Assembly: GCA_035462845.1 (NCBI GenBank)
Contig: DATHTV010000084.1
Span: 1 to 11,716, forward strand
Reading direction: 5' to 3'
Source: DASTQL01 sp035462845
GTDB lineage: Bacteria; Actinomycetota; Actinomycetes; Jiangellales; Jiangellaceae
Length of the DNA stretch: 11,716 nucleotides
The notes below the pieces were generated by a model. It was given only the letters and a program-made list of their open reading frames with translations. It did not search any database and had not been told where the DNA came from. Below are positions 1-6,126 of this stretch, piece by piece (positions within the stretch are counted from its first letter, which is position 1; each line of letters starts with the position of its first letter). The translations under genes were made by a program, and so were the position numbers.

Positions 1-3
1 GTT

Positions 4-21
4 CGCCGCGTCCACGCGGCG
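4..21. other. Short GC palindrome at the window's left edge
   Basis: Bases 4-10 (CGCCGCG) are complementary to 15-21 (CGCGGCG) around a 4-base loop. It could be a terminator stem for a gene to the left, but no T-run follows and the upstream context is missing. The remaining bases 22-77 show no convincing gene start, ribosome binding site or RNA gene. All three forward frames are open there simply because GC-rich DNA has few stops. Confidence 0.3.
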
Positions 22-77
22 TCGGCGGCGCGGAAGGCCCGACGCCCGCGAGCGAAGCACTCCCCATGTACGCGAAA

Positions 78-103
78 GGGCCCCCGCCGAGTGGCGGGGG
101 CCC
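78..103 (-). terminator. Rho-independent-type hairpin terminator for the GlsB-family gene
   Basis: Perfect 11-bp arms (78-88 GGGCCCCCGCC and 93-103 GGCGGGGGCCC) enclose the 4-base loop GAGT. Read on the minus strand, the stem begins 32 bases after the stop codon of the 136-411 gene and is followed directly by TTT, a short U-tract. GC-rich actinobacterial terminators often have short or absent U-tracts, so this is a good candidate. It may also stop transcription arriving from the left. Confidence 0.75.
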
Positions 104-135
104 GTCGCTGCGCGGGTGCGGGGTGTGCTCAGCCC

Positions 136-411
136 TCAGACGCGCGCGGAGCTGCGTCGACCAGTGAAGAGCCGGTAGAGCGCGAGCAGGATCAGCGCGC
201 CGATGATGGCCGAGAGCCACGTGGACAGGCTGAAGAAGCCGTCGTTCACGTTCACGTCGAAGAGCGCGGAGGCGAGGAAGCCGCCGAGCAGCGCGCCCAC
301 GATGCCGATCAGCATCGTGATGATGATGCCGCCGGGGTCCTTGCCCGGCATGATCGCCTTGGCGATGGCGCCGGCGATGAGTCCCAGGACGATCCAGCCG
401 ATGATTCCCAT
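136..411 (-). CDS. GlsB/YeaQ/YmgE family (transglycosylase-associated) small membrane protein
   Basis: A 91-residue, very hydrophobic, Gly/Ala-rich protein. Three membrane helices are visible at about residues 2-20 (starting MGIIGWIVLGLIAGAIAKAI), 26-49 and 62-81, with a short basic C-terminal tail (RRSSARV). Glycine zippers, the 'PGKDPGGII' turn between helices 1 and 2, and a short polar 'DVNVNDGF' loop are typical of the GlsB/YeaQ family, whose usual length is about 80-95 residues. Members sit in the cytoplasmic membrane and are commonly stress-induced; their biochemical role is not settled, and the name 'transglycosylase-associated' is historical. The ATG at 411 is preceded on the minus strand by GAGGGGA about 9 bases upstream. 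The gene is monocistronic, divergent from the flavodoxin gene, and ends at the 78-103 hairpin. The family call is firm; the physiological role is inference. Confidence 0.9.
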   Translation of the reverse strand: MGIIGWIVLGLIAGAIAKAIMPGKDPGGIIITMLIGIVGALLGGFLASALFDVNVNDGFFSLSTWLSAIIGALILLALYRLFTGRRSSARV

Positions 412-655
412 GGTGCGTGATCCCCTCAGATGTACAGGTGGTGACTGACGTCCAGATCATTGGCCTGCGGCGAACACGGCAAACATCACGGAAAGGTGAC
501 ACGCGGCGCACCGCCGACGTCCGGATCGACCTACCGGCCGGTCGCGCCGAGGCGCATGCTGAGGCCGCAGAACGCGGCGTTCACGGGCGTGGTCGCACGG
601 CCACAGGACTTCCGTCCCTGACCGTACGGAGCACGGCTCGCCAACCTGGGGAACC

Positions 656-660
656 GGAGG
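656..660 (+). promoter_or_regulatory. Ribosome binding site fixing the flavodoxin gene start
   Basis: GGAGG at 656-660 lies 8 bases before the ATG at 669. An in-frame GTG at 660 overlaps this site and so has no usable ribosome binding site of its own. The ATG is therefore preferred over the GTG and over longer upstream readings of the frame. The divergent gap 412-655 shows no promoter hexamers I would defend. Confidence 0.75.
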
Positions 661-668
661 TGACCGCG

Positions 669-1175
669 ATGAAGGTCCTGGTAGGCGTCGCGAGCAAGCA
701 CGGGTCGACGCAGGAGATCGGGGAACGGCTCGCCAGCACGCTCGCGGCGGCCCTGGACGCGCAGGGGCTGCCCACCGAGGTGGACCTCCGCGACGCCGGG
801 GCGGTGGACGCGGTCATCCCGTACGACGCCGTTGTCGTCGCCAGCGCGATCTACGCCGGTCGCTGGCTCGGGCCGGCCAGCGACCTGGTCGAGGGGCAGG
901 CCGACGAGCTGCGGAAGCGGCCGGTGTGGCTGGTCTCGAGCGGACCGGTCGGCGACCCGCCCAAGCCCGAGGGGGAGCCACCCGACGGAACCCGGTTGGC
1001 CGAGCTCGTGGGAGCGCAGCACCGCGTGCTGGCCGGGCGTCTCGACCGCGACTCGCTCAGCCGCGGCGAACGGCTGGTCGCCCGGATGGTCAAGGCGCCG
1101 GACGGCGACTTCCGCGACTGGGCGGAGGTGGACCAGGTCGCCGGGGAGATCGCCGACGCCCTCATCAGCCGCTGA
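669..1175 (+). CDS. Flavodoxin domain-containing protein (Flavodoxin_5 / HemG-like)
   Basis: A 168-residue single-domain flavodoxin-fold protein. It opens MKVLVGVASKHGSTQEIGER: a hydrophobic first strand followed by the FMN phosphate-binding loop, with S9, S13 and T14 in the 'ASKHGST' motif. Next come 'YDAVVVASAIYAGRWL', the second FMN-contacting loop of this family, and 'RPVWLVSSGPVGDPPKPEG'. The latter segment and the terminal 'APDGDFRDW' are characteristic of actinobacterial flavodoxin-domain proteins related to menaquinone-dependent protoporphyrinogen oxidase (HemG). It probably binds FMN in the cytoplasm and takes part in electron transfer; the partner and substrate are unknown. No heme gene is nearby, so I give no hemG symbol. 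The protein is full length for the family. The stop codon forms the first bases of the tandem repeat that follows. Confidence 0.88.
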   Translation: MKVLVGVASKHGSTQEIGERLASTLAAALDAQGLPTEVDLRDAGAVDAVIPYDAVVVASAIYAGRWLGPASDLVEGQADELRKRPVWLVSSGPVGDPPKPEGEPPDGTRLAELVGAQHRVLAGRLDRDSLSRGERLVARMVKAPDGDFRDWAEVDQVAGEIADALISR

Positions 1176-1240
1176 GACTGCGCGTGAGCTGTTGAGACTG
1201 CGCGTGAGCCGTTGAGCTGCGCGTGAGCCGCTGGGCTGCG
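1173..1240 (+). repeat. Imperfect ~20-bp tandem repeat, 3.5 copies, starting at a stop codon
   Basis: Copy 1 (1173-1192) and copy 2 (1193-1212) are 20 bases each and differ at one position: TGAGACTGCGCGTGAGCYGT. Copy 3 (1213-1231) lacks one A and ends in C. A partial copy (1232-1240) follows. The first TGA is the stop codon of the flavodoxin gene, so the array begins inside the coding end and extends into the spacer. No strong inverted symmetry is present, so a terminator is unlikely. Slippage-driven expansion is the simplest explanation. Confidence 0.8.
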
Positions 1241-1337
1241 AGGCCGGCCGCTGTCGTACGCAACTGCCGGCAGCACGCGCCGGCGACCGGACCCGTCCAG
1301 TCACAATCCTGGACTAGGCCGGCCGTCCGCCCGTGCC

Positions 1338-1370
1338 TACCTTCCGAGGGACACCACTCCCGAGGAGGAG
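1338..1370 (+). promoter_or_regulatory. Possible -10 element and strong ribosome binding site of the small secreted-protein gene
   Basis: GAGGAGGAG at 1362-1370, directly before the ATG at 1373, is a clear Shine-Dalgarno sequence and fixes the start. TACCTT at 1338-1343, preceded by TGCC, fits the actinobacterial TANNNT -10 pattern and would give a leader of about 20 bases. No -35 at normal spacing stands out; TGGACT at 1310-1315 is too far away (22 bases). The ribosome binding site is solid and the promoter is tentative. Confidence 0.5.
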
Positions 1371-1372
1371 AC

Positions 1373-1753
1373 ATGACCGCATCGTTGCCCAGCAACGCTT
1401 TTCGCCGCTCGAGCACACCGAGCCCACGACCGCCGCGGAGGGCCCGGCATCAACCCGTACGCAGGAACGGAGGAGGAGCCGGCAGGGTCGCGGCCGCCGT
1501 GCTGGTCGCGGCAGCCGTCGTGGGGACTGCCGGATCGCCGGCCATCGCCCGCACCGACCCGGGGCCCTCCGGCGCGGAGTCCGTCGCCGTCGTGCGGCTC
1601 GACACCGCCGCACTGGCCCGTCAGGTCGCCGGCGTCGACCTGCTGATCCGGCAGGCCACGGGCTCCGGAGCGGCCGACGGGAGGATCGGGGTGCTGCACT
1701 TCGAGCGCCAGCAGCTACGGGAACTCAACGCCGTCGAGGAGCTCGTCGCCTGA
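1373..1753 (+). CDS. Small secreted or membrane-tethered hypothetical protein
   Basis: I do not recognise this 126-residue protein. It has an unusually long N-terminal stretch (about residues 1-38) rich in Arg, Pro and Ser with RR pairs at 22-23 and 30-31. A hydrophobic Ala/Val core follows (about 39-54), then a plausible signal-peptidase site after 'SPAIA' (A59). If cleaved, the mature part is only about 67 residues and lacks cysteines. It contains a predicted amphipathic segment ('VVRLDTAALARQVAGVDLLI') and ends 'FERQQLRELNAVEELVA'. If not cleaved, it would be a single-pass protein. Neither RR pair matches a strict Tat motif. The start is well supported by GAGGAGGAG. It has its own leader, with a 197-base gap upstream and 113 bases before hrpA, so it is probably a separate transcription unit. 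Function is unknown. Confidence 0.65.
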   Translation: MTASLPSNAFRRSSTPSPRPPRRARHQPVRRNGGGAGRVAAAVLVAAAVVGTAGSPAIARTDPGPSGAESVAVVRLDTAALARQVAGVDLLIRQATGSGAADGRIGVLHFERQQLRELNAVEELVA

Positions 1754-1781
1754 CGAACGGCCGCGCACGCGTCCCCAGTCG

Positions 1782-1840
1782 CGAATGTTCACGACACGCT
1801 GCCCGTGGCCGTCGCCGCGGCGGCGTGTCGTGAACATCCG
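1782..1840. repeat. Long inverted repeat (15-bp perfect arms) between the small secreted gene and hrpA
   Basis: ATGTTCACGACACGC at 1785-1799 is perfectly complementary to 1823-1837. Beyond one mismatch (1784/1838) the pairing extends two more bases on the outside (1782-1783 with 1839-1840). Inside, a T-G wobble and three G-C pairs continue the stem to about 19 bp, leaving a loop of roughly 15 bases. It lies 28 bases after the upstream stop codon and has no T-run. It could be a U-less terminator, or a paired operator, since the right arm covers the expected -35 region of hrpA. Confidence 0.85.
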
Positions 1841-1850
1841 GCGGGTTGCC

Positions 1851-1856
1851 TACGCT
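1851..1856 (+). promoter_or_regulatory. Candidate -10 element for hrpA (short or leaderless mRNA)
   Basis: TACGCT fits the TANNNT -10 consensus and ends 10 bases before the hrpA ATG at 1867. Transcription would start about 3-4 bases ahead of the ATG. This agrees with the absence of any Shine-Dalgarno sequence there. A 17-bp spacer would put the -35 at about 1828-1833, inside the right arm of the inverted repeat; those bases do not resemble TTGACA. Inferred from pattern only. Confidence 0.35.
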
Positions 1857-1866
1857 CGGGCGCGGC

Positions 1867-4800
1867 ATGGACGCGACCCCCACCCCCACTCCCGCCCCGA
1901 GCCCGGGCCCCGCTCCCGACCCGGGTGCGGGTGAAGCCGCGACCGCCGTCCCCACACCGGACGAGCTCGGGCGCCGGCTCGGAGGCGTGAGCCTGCGCGA
2001 CGAGCAGCGGTTGCGCCGCCGGCTGGACCGGGCCCGCAGCCTGCGCGGCCACGCCGCCCGTACGGAGGCGCTGGACGAGGTCGCGCGCGCGGTCGCCGCG
2101 GCGGAGGACCGGGCCGAGCGGCGGCGCGCGACGCTCCCGCGGATCAGCTACCCGGAGGACCTCCCGGTCAGCCGGCGCCGCGATGACCTGGCGGCGGCCA
2201 TCCGCGACCACCAGGTCGTCGTCGTCGCCGGCGAGACCGGCTCCGGCAAGACCACCCAGCTCCCCAAGATCTGCCTCGAGCTCGGCCGCGGCATCAGGGG
2301 CGCGATCGGCCACACCCAGCCGAGGCGGATCGCCGCCCGCAGCGTCGCCGAGCGGATCGCCGAGGAGCTCGGCACGGAGCTCGGCGAGGCGGTCGGCTAC
2401 AGCGTGCGCTTCACCCGGCAGGCGGGCGAGGACACCCTCGTCCGGCTGATGACCGACGGCATCCTGCTCGCCGAGATCGCCCGCGACCGGCTGCTCCGCC
2501 GCTACGACACGATCATCGTCGACGAGGCGCACGAGCGGAGCCTCAACATCGACTTCCTGCTCGGCTACCTGCACCGGCTGCTGCCGCGCCGCCCCGAGCT
2601 CAAGGTGATCATCACCTCCGCGACGATCGACCCGCAGCGGTTCGCAGCGCACTTCGACAACGCGCCCGTGGTCGAGGTCTCCGGCCGCACCTACCCGGTC
2701 GAGGTCCGCTACCGCCCGGTCGTCGACCCCGACGCCGAGCCGGGCAGCCCGGCAGCGGACCCCGACCGCGACCAGGTGCAGGCGATCCTCGACGCCGTCG
2801 ACGAGCTCGCCCTCGAGCCGTCCGGGGACGTCCTGGTCTTCCTCTCCGGCGAGCGCGAGATCCGCGACACCGCCGACGCCCTGCGCTCTCACGTCGCGGA
2901 GAGCGCCGAGGTCGTGCCCCTGTACGCGCGGCTGTCCGCCGCGGAGCAGCACCGGGTCTTCGCCCCGCACCGCGGCCGCCGAATCGTCCTGGCCACCAAC
3001 GTCGCCGAGACCAGCCTGACCGTCCCCGGGATCCGGTACGTCGTCGACGCAGGCACCGCCCGGATCTCCCGCTACAGCCACCGGCTCAAGGTCCAGCGGC
3101 TCCCCATCGAGCCGGTCTCGCGTGCCTCGGCCGACCAGCGCAAGGGTCGCTGCGGCCGGACCGCCGACGGCATCTGCATCCGCCTCTACACCGAGGCCGA
3201 CTACGACAGCCGGCCAGAGTTCACCGACCCGGAGATCCTGCGCACCAACCTCGCCGCCGTCATCCTCCAGATGGCCGCCCTGGGGTTGGGCGAAGTCGCC
3301 GACTTCCCCTTCCTCGACCCGCCGGACCGACGTCAGGTACGGGACGGGGTGCAGCTGCTGGAGGAGCTCGGTGCCCTCGACCCGCGTCCGGACGACCCGA
3401 CCAAGCGCCTGACCCCGCTGGGCCGACGCCTCGCCCAGCTCCCGGTCGACCCGCGGTTCGGGCGCATGGTCCTCGAGGCGGAGCGCAACGGCTGCGTGCG
3501 CGAGGTGCTCGTCATCGCCGCCGCGCTGTCGATCCAGGACCCGCGAGAACGGCCCGCCGACCAGCGCCAGGCCGCCGACCAGCAGCACGCGCGCTTCGCG
3601 GACAAGGACTCCGACTTCCTCGCGTACCTCAACCTCTGGGAGTACGCGCGCGAGCGTCAGCGCGAGCTCTCCGGCAGCGCCTTCCGCCGCATGTGCCGTG
3701 CGGAGCACCTGCACTACCTGCGGATCAGGGAGTGGCAGGACCTCGTCGCCCAGCTCCGGCAGGCGGTGCAGGGCCTGGACATCACGGTGAGCGGCGGGTC
3801 CGCCCCGCGGGACCGCATCCACCTGTCCCTGCTGGCCGGCCTGCTCTCCCACGTCGGCCTGCTCGACCCGGATTCCCGCGACTACCAAGGCGCGCGTGGC
3901 GCGCGGTTCGCCGTCTTCCCCGGCTCGTCGCTGTTCAAGAAGCCGCCCCGCTGGGTGATGGCCGCCGAGCTCGTCGAGACGACCCGGCTGTGGGCCCGTG
4001 ACTGCGCGCGCATCGAGCCCGAGTGGGTCGAGCCACTCGCCGAGCACCTCGTCAAGCGCACCTACAGCGAGCCGCACTGGTCCCGCAAACGCGCCGCCGT
4101 CGTCGCCACCGAGCGGGTCACTCTCTACGGCGTGCCGATCGTCACCGGCCGTACCGTCGCGTACGGGCGGATCGACCCGGACCTGTCCCGCGAGCTGTTC
4201 GTCCGGCACGCGCTCGTGGAGGGTGACTGGGAGACCCGGCACCGGTTCTTCCACGCCAACCGGGCGCTGCTGGAGGACGTCGAGGACCTCGAGGCGCGGG
4301 CCCGGCGGCGCGACATCGTCGTCGACGACGAGGCGCTGTTCGACTTCTACGACGCGCGGATCCCGGCGGACGTGGTGTCCGGGCGGCACTTCGACGCCTG
4401 GTGGAAGAAGGCGCGCCACCGGCAGTCGGACCTGCTGACCTTCACCCGCGACGACCTGGTCAGCGACGAGGCCACGGAGGTCAGTGCCGCCGACTACCCC
4501 GACACCTGGGCTGTAGGCGACCTGCGGCTGCGGCTCACGTACCAGTTCGAGCCCGGCTCGGACGCCGACGGCGTGACCGCTCACGTGCCGGTGGAGCAGC
4601 TGAACCAGGTCGCGCCCGAGGGATTCGAGTGGCAGGTGCCGGGACTGCGCGAGGACCTCGTCACGGCCTTGCTGCGCTCGCTGCCGAAGGCCGTACGGCG
4701 GCAGCTCGTGCCCGCGCCGGACGTGGCCCGCGCCGTGCTGCCGCGGCTCGTCCCGGCGACCGAGCCGCCCGTCGAGCCATTGCTCCCGCGGCTGGCGCGG

Positions 4801-5874
4801 GAGCTGCACCGCCTCCGCGGAGTCGTGGTCGAGGCCTCGGACTTCGACCTCGCGAGGGTGCCCGACCACCTGCGCGTGACCTTCCGCGTCGAGGACGCCC
4901 GCGGCGGGGCGCTCGGCGAGGGCAAGGACCTCGGCCTGCTGGCGTACCGGCTGTCGGGGCAGGCGCGGGCGGCGGTGGCGGCGGACGCGGCGTCCGTGGA
5001 GCGGGCCGGCCTGACCTCGTGGACGGTCGGCACGGTGCCCCGCACCTTCGAGCGACGCCATGGCGCCCGGACGGTGCGCGGGTACCCGGCGCTCGTCGAC
5101 GAGGGGGGCTCGGTCGCGGTACGGGTGCTGGCGAGCGAGTCGGACCAGGCCCGGGCGATGCCGCTCGGGACGCGGCGGCTGCTGCTGCTGTCACTGCCCT
5201 CGCCCGTCCGGAGCGTGGTGTCGCGGCTGCCGCAGGAGACCAAGCTGGCGCTGGCCCACAGCGCGTACGCGTCGGTGCCAGCGCTGCTCGACGACTGCGC
5301 GGCCGCCGCGGTCGACGAGCTGGTCGCCCAGCACGGCGGGCCGGCGTGGGACGGGGCGGCCTTCGCCGCGCTGGCGGCTGCCGTGCGGGCGGGCTTGCCG
5401 GACCGGACGTACGAGGTCGTGGTCGCCGCCGGCCGGGTGCTCGCGGAGGCCCGCGTGGCGGAGCGAGAGGTGTCCGGGACGTCGAGCCTCACGCTGCTGC
5501 CGGCGCTCGCGGACGTACGGACGCAGGTGGCGGCGCTGGTGCCGGCGGGCTTCGTGTCGACGGTGGGGGCGCAGCGGCTGCCCGACCTGGTCCGCTACCT
5601 GCGCGCGGTGCGGCGCCGGCTGGAGACACTGCCGAACGCTCCGGTTCGCGACCGGGAGCGGATGGAGCGGGTCGCGTCGGTCCAAGCGGCGTACGAGGCG
5701 GCGCTCGCCGCCCTGCCGCCCGGGCGACCGCCGCCGGCCGAGCTCCTCGAGGTGCGGTGGATGATCGAGGAGCTGCGGGTCAGCCTGTTCGCGCAGACGC
5801 TGGGCACGCCGTACCCGGTCTCGGAGACGCGGATCCTCCGGGCGATGGACGCGGCGAGCGTAGCCGGCCACTGA
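1867..5874 (+). CDS. hrpA: ATP-dependent RNA helicase HrpA (DEAH-box, with DUF3418 C-terminus)
   Basis: A 1335-residue superfamily 2 DEAH/RHA helicase, close to the ~1300 residues of E. coli HrpA. Motifs in order: Walker A GETGSGKT (residues 122-129), 'HTQPRRIAARSVAERIAEEL' (Ia), DEAHERSLN (219-227), SAT (251-253), 'FLSGEREIRDTADAL', 'LATNVAETSLTVPGI', and motif VI QRKGRCGR (424-431). The winged-helix/HA2 and OB-like regions follow (about 470-720), then the long DUF3418 region to the C-terminus. All catalytic residues are present. HrpA acts in the cytoplasm as a 3'-5' helicase; in E. coli it has been linked to rescue of stalled or collided ribosomes. The ATG at 1867 is chosen although no ribosome binding site precedes it. 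An in-frame TTG at 1846 would add seven residues, and a GTG at 1987 is too close to its GGAGG. The first ~35 residues form a Pro-rich extension (TPTPTPAPSPGPAPDPG) that E. coli HrpA lacks. Confidence 0.96.
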   Translation: MDATPTPTPAPSPGPAPDPGAGEAATAVPTPDELGRRLGGVSLRDEQRLRRRLDRARSLRGHAARTEALDEVARAVAAAEDRAERRRATLPRISYPEDLPVSRRRDDLAAAIRDHQVVVVAGETGSGKTTQLPKICLELGRGIRGAIGHTQPRRIAARSVAERIAEELGTELGEAVGYSVRFTRQAGEDTLVRLMTDGILLAEIARDRLLRRYDTIIVDEAHERSLNIDFLLGYLHRLLPRRPELKVIITSATIDPQRFAAHFDNAPVVEVSGRTYPVEVRYRPVVDPDAEPGSPAADPDRDQVQAILDAVDELALEPSGDVLVFLSGEREIRDTADALRSHVAESAEVVPLYARLSAAEQHRVFAPHRGRRIVLATNVAETSLTVPGIRYVVDAGTARISRYSHRLKVQRLPIEPVSRASADQRKGRCGRTADGICIRLYTEADYDSRPEFTDPEILRTNLAAVILQMAALGLGEVADFPFLDPPDRRQVRDGVQLLEELGALDPRPDDPTKRLTPLGRRLAQLPVDPRFGRMVLEAERNGCVREVLVIAAALSIQDPRERPADQRQAADQQHARFADKDSDFLAYLNLWEYARERQRELSGSAFRRMCRAEHLHYLRIREWQDLVAQLRQAVQGLDITVSGGSAPRDRIHLSLLAGLLSHVGLLDPDSRDYQGARGARFAVFPGSSLFKKPPRWVMAAELVETTRLWARDCARIEPEWVEPLAEHLVKRTYSEPHWSRKRAAVVATERVTLYGVPIVTGRTVAYGRIDPDLSRELFVRHALVEGDWETRHRFFHANRALLEDVEDLEARARRRDIVVDDEALFDFYDARIPADVVSGRHFDAWWKKARHRQSDLLTFTRDDLVSDEATEVSAADYPDTWAVGDLRLRLTYQFEPGSDADGVTAHVPVEQLNQVAPEGFEWQVPGLREDLVTALLRSLPKAVRRQLVPAPDVARAVLPRLVPATEPPVEPLLPRLARELHRLRGVVVEASDFDLARVPDHLRVTFRVEDARGGALGEGKDLGLLAYRLSGQARAAVAADAASVERAGLTSWTVGTVPRTFERRHGARTVRGYPALVDEGGSVAVRVLASESDQARAMPLGTRRLLLLSLPSPVRSVVSRLPQETKLALAHSAYASVPALLDDCAAAAVDELVAQHGGPAWDGAAFAALAAAVRAGLPDRTYEVVVAAGRVLAEARVAEREVSGTSSLTLLPALADVRTQVAALVPAGFVSTVGAQRLPDLVRYLRAVRRRLETLPNAPVRDRERMERVASVQAAYEAALAALPPGRPPPAELLEVRWMIEELRVSLFAQTLGTPYPVSETRILRAMDAASVAGH

Positions 5875-5885
5875 GACGTGACGGC

Positions 5886-5904
5886 GGCCCCGCCGGCTGG
5901 GGCC
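5886..5904 (+). terminator. GC-rich hairpin just downstream of hrpA
   Basis: GGCCCC (5886-5891) pairs with GGGGCC (5899-5904) around a 7-base loop, starting 11 bases after the hrpA stop codon. There is no T-run. Position and stem composition suggest an intrinsic U-less terminator, but a 6-bp stem can arise by chance at this GC content. Confidence 0.4.
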
Positions 5905-5935
5905 AAGGCGGGGACTGCACGCCCCTCCCCAGGGC

Positions 5936-6021
5936 CCACCACCAGGCTCGTGAGGCCTTCACCAGGCACCGACGCCTCGTGGTGAGCCCGCCAGGGTGGT
6001 GAACGTGGTCAACGGGACCAC
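5936..6021 (-). repeat. Palindromic ~86-bp repeat, left copy (inverted relative to the 9912-9998 copy)
   Basis: The reverse complement of this stretch aligns with 9912-9998. An 18-base block is identical (5994-6011 here, 9923-9940 there), and the adjoining 58 bases align without gaps; I count about 62 of 76 identities over the two parts. It contains two stems. One is CGTGGTC (6004-6010) with GACCACG (6016-6022). The other is imperfect, around 5959-5985, with TCACCA opposite TGGTGA. It lies between hrpA and the metalloprotease gene and codes for nothing visible. It may be a REP-like dispersed element or a paired terminator. Confidence 0.75.
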
Positions 6022-6111
6022 GTCGGCAAGGAAGTAACGGAAAGTCATCCCATCGTCACGCTGGAGGCCCTAGGGTCGGACGGTCTGCCGGGCTCGGACC
6101 CGGCTCCGTCG

Positions 6112-6120
6112 AGGGGAAGG
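6112..6120 (+). promoter_or_regulatory. Ribosome binding site of the metalloprotease gene, with a possible -10 upstream
   Basis: AGGGGAAGG at 6112-6120 ends 6 bases before the ATG at 6127, a good Shine-Dalgarno match. Further up, TAGGGT at 6071-6076 fits the TANNNT -10 pattern and would give a leader of about 45 bases. I see no defensible -35 for it. The rest of the 5875-6126 gap holds the hrpA-side hairpin and the left repeat copy. Confidence 0.6.
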
Positions 6121-6126
6121 ACGTCG

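Noticed and set aside
91..420. A 109-codon plus-strand frame opposite the GlsB gene
   Set aside because: The minus strand gives a clean three-helix GlsB-family protein with a terminator; the plus product is charged low complexity.
660..668. GTG at 660 as the start of the flavodoxin gene
   Set aside because: The GTG overlaps the GGAGG ribosome binding site that is ideally spaced for the ATG at 669.
1297..1315. Weak dyad (CCAG...CTGG and AGTC...GACT) upstream of the small secreted gene
   Set aside because: The arms are only four bases and do not extend; this is expected by chance in such sequence.
1789..5061. A 1090-codon open frame on the minus strand across hrpA
   Set aside because: It mirrors hrpA, whose plus-strand frame carries every helicase motif. 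The minus product is an Arg/Gly/Val/Asp-rich sequence without recognisable domains, as expected for an antisense frame of a GC-rich gene.
4401..6002. A 533-codon plus-strand frame overlapping the 3' half of hrpA
   Set aside because: The product is almost entirely Ala/Gly/Arg/Pro low complexity, and the hrpA frame keeps normal codon use through its whole length. It is not a frameshifted continuation.
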